DNA from: Physcomitrium patens | Taxonomy: Eukaryota; Streptophyta; Bryopsida; Funariales; Funariaceae | Direction: 5' to 3' | Assembly (NCBI RefSeq): GCF_000002425.4 | Contig: NC_037253.1 | Location: 12,183,145 to 12,247,144 of the forward strand | DNA length: 64,000 nucleotides | Shown here: positions 61,761 through 64,000 of the stretch, in pieces | Layout of the letters: every line of letters starts with the position of its first letter | Numbering within the stretch: position 1 is the stretch's first letter | Notes under the pieces: generated by a model | What the model saw: the letters and a program-made list of their open reading frames with translations, nothing else | What the model was told of the DNA's origin: nothing | Databases searched by the model: none | Translations under genes and position numbers: made by a program

Positions 61761-62029
61761 TAACTTAAGTACAAGTAAGGACCGCAATATATTGTGCCAA
61801 ACAACTTATAGTAGAGACTAGACTTAAAAGACAAATCAAGAGACAAGACAAAAATTGCTACTATTAGTAGTGTCATTTCAAATCTAATCAAAGAGGCAAA
61901 ATAGAAGGAACCTATGCATCGGGATGTTTATTTCAAGATAGTTAGTTATTGATTAAAGATGGATAACATACAATATCAAGATTAATACCTTAATGATGGC
62001 TTACTCTATTTCAAGAAGTGAATTTATGT

Positions 62030-63225
62030 ATCCAACAATGCTATACTCAAGACATACATACTTCCTGAGAGACATGACATCTTAATATTTGAATATCTAG
62101 GATGAAAGAATATATCTCAAGGATATGGTTTGGACAAATTTGGAGCATGATATTTGAGCCTTTATATGTTCTTGCAAGTCATGTCAATGTAATAATATAC
62201 GTAATATAGCGTCTCCTGAACTATTGTAGCTAATTTTACTACTTATGGCATGTTGAGAGCAAGTGACTATGGATCTCATTACGTGTTTGTCACAGATGCT
62301 TCATAACCATACCATGGTCTTTGTCTTTGTGGATTGACTCTTGAAGCAATTTTATTTGGCCACGATGCATTTGAATATTGATGCTCAGTGCTTGTATAAG
62401 TCTTCTTTGATACTTTTTTTTGTCACCATGGATTACATCATATCATCATTTTAGATCAAGATCTATGCTCTATAAGAAGTTTTTGGCAAGTCTTGTTGTA
62501 GCTATTATGCATACGATTTGCCATGTATACAGCCCCCTATCTCCAAATAGATAGACAAACAAAGTGTAAAAATCAGACCTTCAAAGATATGTTGCAAGAA
62601 TTTGTTGTGATTCATCATAATGATTGGGATGAATACTTGATGCCCTTGAATTTTGCTTATAATGATAATATTCAAACAAGTACCAATCATTTACCATTTT
62701 TTCTCAACATCGGTTAATATCCAATTACTCTAGCAACCCTCTATTATACCATCGATACTAACAATTCAACAACAAAAGAATTTATACAACAGCTTACAAT
62801 AATCTTACAACAAACATGGCATCGCCTCTTTAGCACATAGAATTGACAAAAGCAGTATACAGATAACTATTGGCAATACAAGACCTTTCAAGAAGGTAAT
62901 CAAGTGTTACTCTCTAATACCAACTTGCTACTTGTTACATCAACTCAAATTTATAAACTAGTACTTTAATGGCTTCAATCTTTCCGCATTTCTGTACAGA
63001 TTTTTGATATTGCATATTTCTTTGAGCTTTTGTCACATATTTGGATCTATCTTGTCTTTTATATTTTGTAATTAAAAGAATTTCATATCGAGCCAAAGTG
63101 CTTTTTGGATTGACAACAACCACCACCCAGTCTAACTATAATTAATGATCAATAAGAGTGTAAAGTAAATAGCATTTTGGAGCATCACTACCTTTGCCGT
63201 TGTCGTGTTGTGGTTCGGCTACTAT
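62030..63225 (+). pseudogene. Element J integrase and chromodomain start
   Basis: Zinc region CSCKSCQCN near 62170, a TMDLIT-like core start near 62267, DWDEYLMPLNFAYND near 62620, then the C-terminal domain (VLLSNTNLLLVTSTQIYKL, later VFYIL) near 62910-63070 and the first residues of a chromodomain near 63150. The catalytic core is badly decayed. Confidence 0.75.
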
Positions 63226-64000
63226 ATGAAAATAATGTAATTATGTACTTAATATATAATTTATTAAGTAACATGGTAAGAGCCATGTTAGTAGATTTTA
63301 GTTGGTTGTAGGATATAATTTGATTATTACTGTGAGAAGAGGTTGTTTAAAAAGATTACTATAGAATTTGTATAACTTTAATTTCTTTTTGATAGTGGCT
63401 TTTAAGAATGGTTTTGGTTGATAGTAACTTCTAAATATTTAGAGTCACCTTTGTTAGACATTGGTGACATTTGAAAACTTATTTTGGTTTTTTTATTTGG
63501 TGTTTAGAGCATACATTATGTAAATCTTATAAGAAAAAGGATTGGAGAAGGATTTTGGTAGCAAAGGGAGGAATTAGGGCACCAATATAGATGAATGGAG
63601 ATGAAAAATAAAAATCTCCATTCCTATTGGTCAAAAATCATGACCAATGGGCTTTGAGGAGGCTGCCCGAGGCCATATTAGGGATTAGGGTTAGTTTCTC
63701 GAGGCCATTCGAGTTTTTGAGGCTAGGGTCAGAAGGTTTAGGTTTTTGGTTAAGGTTTTGGTGCAAGTTTTGTGTCATTTGGGGTTTATATGAAGAAGTT
63801 ATAGGTGCTCAAAGTTAAGGTGTAAGTTTTCGACGTACTGTCACTCTTTTGAGCATACCGCACGCGTACGGACAGCAAACGAGGATCGGCGACCGGATTT
63901 GAAGAGAGCACTTTTTCGGCTACAGTTTTTCCATACTGTTTATCGAATTCCAAGCTTTTATGAAGGAGATATTGGCAGTTGAAGTCAGCGCTTGATATCT
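63226..64000. other. Unassigned right end of the window
   Basis: 63226-63840 is AT-rich with phrases like AGGGATTAGGGTTAG and CTCGAGGCC, resembling an LTR or transcribed leader. From about 63840 CpG-rich sequence appears (CCGCACGCGTACGG), unlike the decayed elements nearby. No ORF of known family. Probably a younger element or LTR that continues past the edge. Confidence 0.45.

Larger units (their letters stand above)
58940..63225 (+). mobile_element. Element J: gypsy element with a chromodomain remnant, second lineage
   Basis: A putative 5' LTR (about 58940-59495) is followed by a tRNA-iMet-like primer site (AGTATTAGAGC, about 59501). Gag knuckle, protease, RT, RNase H, integrase and the start of a chromodomain (ECKVNSILEHH) follow to about 63225. 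No 3' LTR recognised. Unlike C and B, its primer site looks like the usual tRNA type. Confidence 0.8.

Overview
Plant nuclear DNA, most likely from a moss or another land plant with swimming sperm. Evidence: intron-rich genes with GT/AG splice sites, a plant-type mitochondrial biotin synthase, many Ty3/gypsy chromoviruses plus one Ty1/copia element, and a complete gene for the ciliary tubulin polyglutamylase TTLL9, a family expected only where axonemes are made. The species is an inference.

Layout. 1-39.8 kb is nested LTR retrotransposon DNA. An old gypsy element of one lineage (E, minus strand, 1-14.2 kb) is split by a chromovirus (A, 3923-12555), which is itself split by a 2.2 kb long-LTR-like insert (F, 8202-10395). 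Next come a chromovirus fragment (G), a repeat with a degenerate 10-bp satellite core (K1), an E-type gag on the plus strand (H), an internally deleted copia element (19630-23311), and a decayed chromovirus (D). D's 3' LTR is interrupted by chromovirus B (23590-28067, target site AATGG) and by a second, inverted K copy (K2). The youngest element is chromovirus C (33466-39795, target site ATAAA, LTRs about 99% identical). It is complete apart from three stop codons in pol.

39.8-54.1 kb is a GC-richer gene island: TTLL9 (plus, 13 exons, 441 aa), biotin synthase (minus, 7 exons, 422 aa; convergent with TTLL9), and an RCC1-repeat/coiled-coil protein gene (minus, 5 exons). 54.1-64 kb returns to decayed elements: chromovirus I (truncated) and gypsy element J.

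Main discoveries. (1) Chromoviruses A, B, C, G and I carry an 11-nt site, 2 nt after the 5' LTR where this can be measured, that is complementary to the predicted first 11 nt of their own mRNA. The start lies 31-32 nt after the TATA box. Three positions covary between the C-type and B-type families. This is the geometry of Tf1-type self-primed reverse transcription. (2) A, B and C share an extra ORF between pol and the 3' LTR, coding a roughly 110-140 aa protein with a GHYRWL motif that I cannot assign to any family. (3) The gag stop codon sits in the loop of a hairpin that is supported by one compensatory change. (4) The B LTR carries tandem canonical heat-shock elements just upstream of its TATA box. 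Older elements appear decayed mainly by C-to-T and G-to-A changes.
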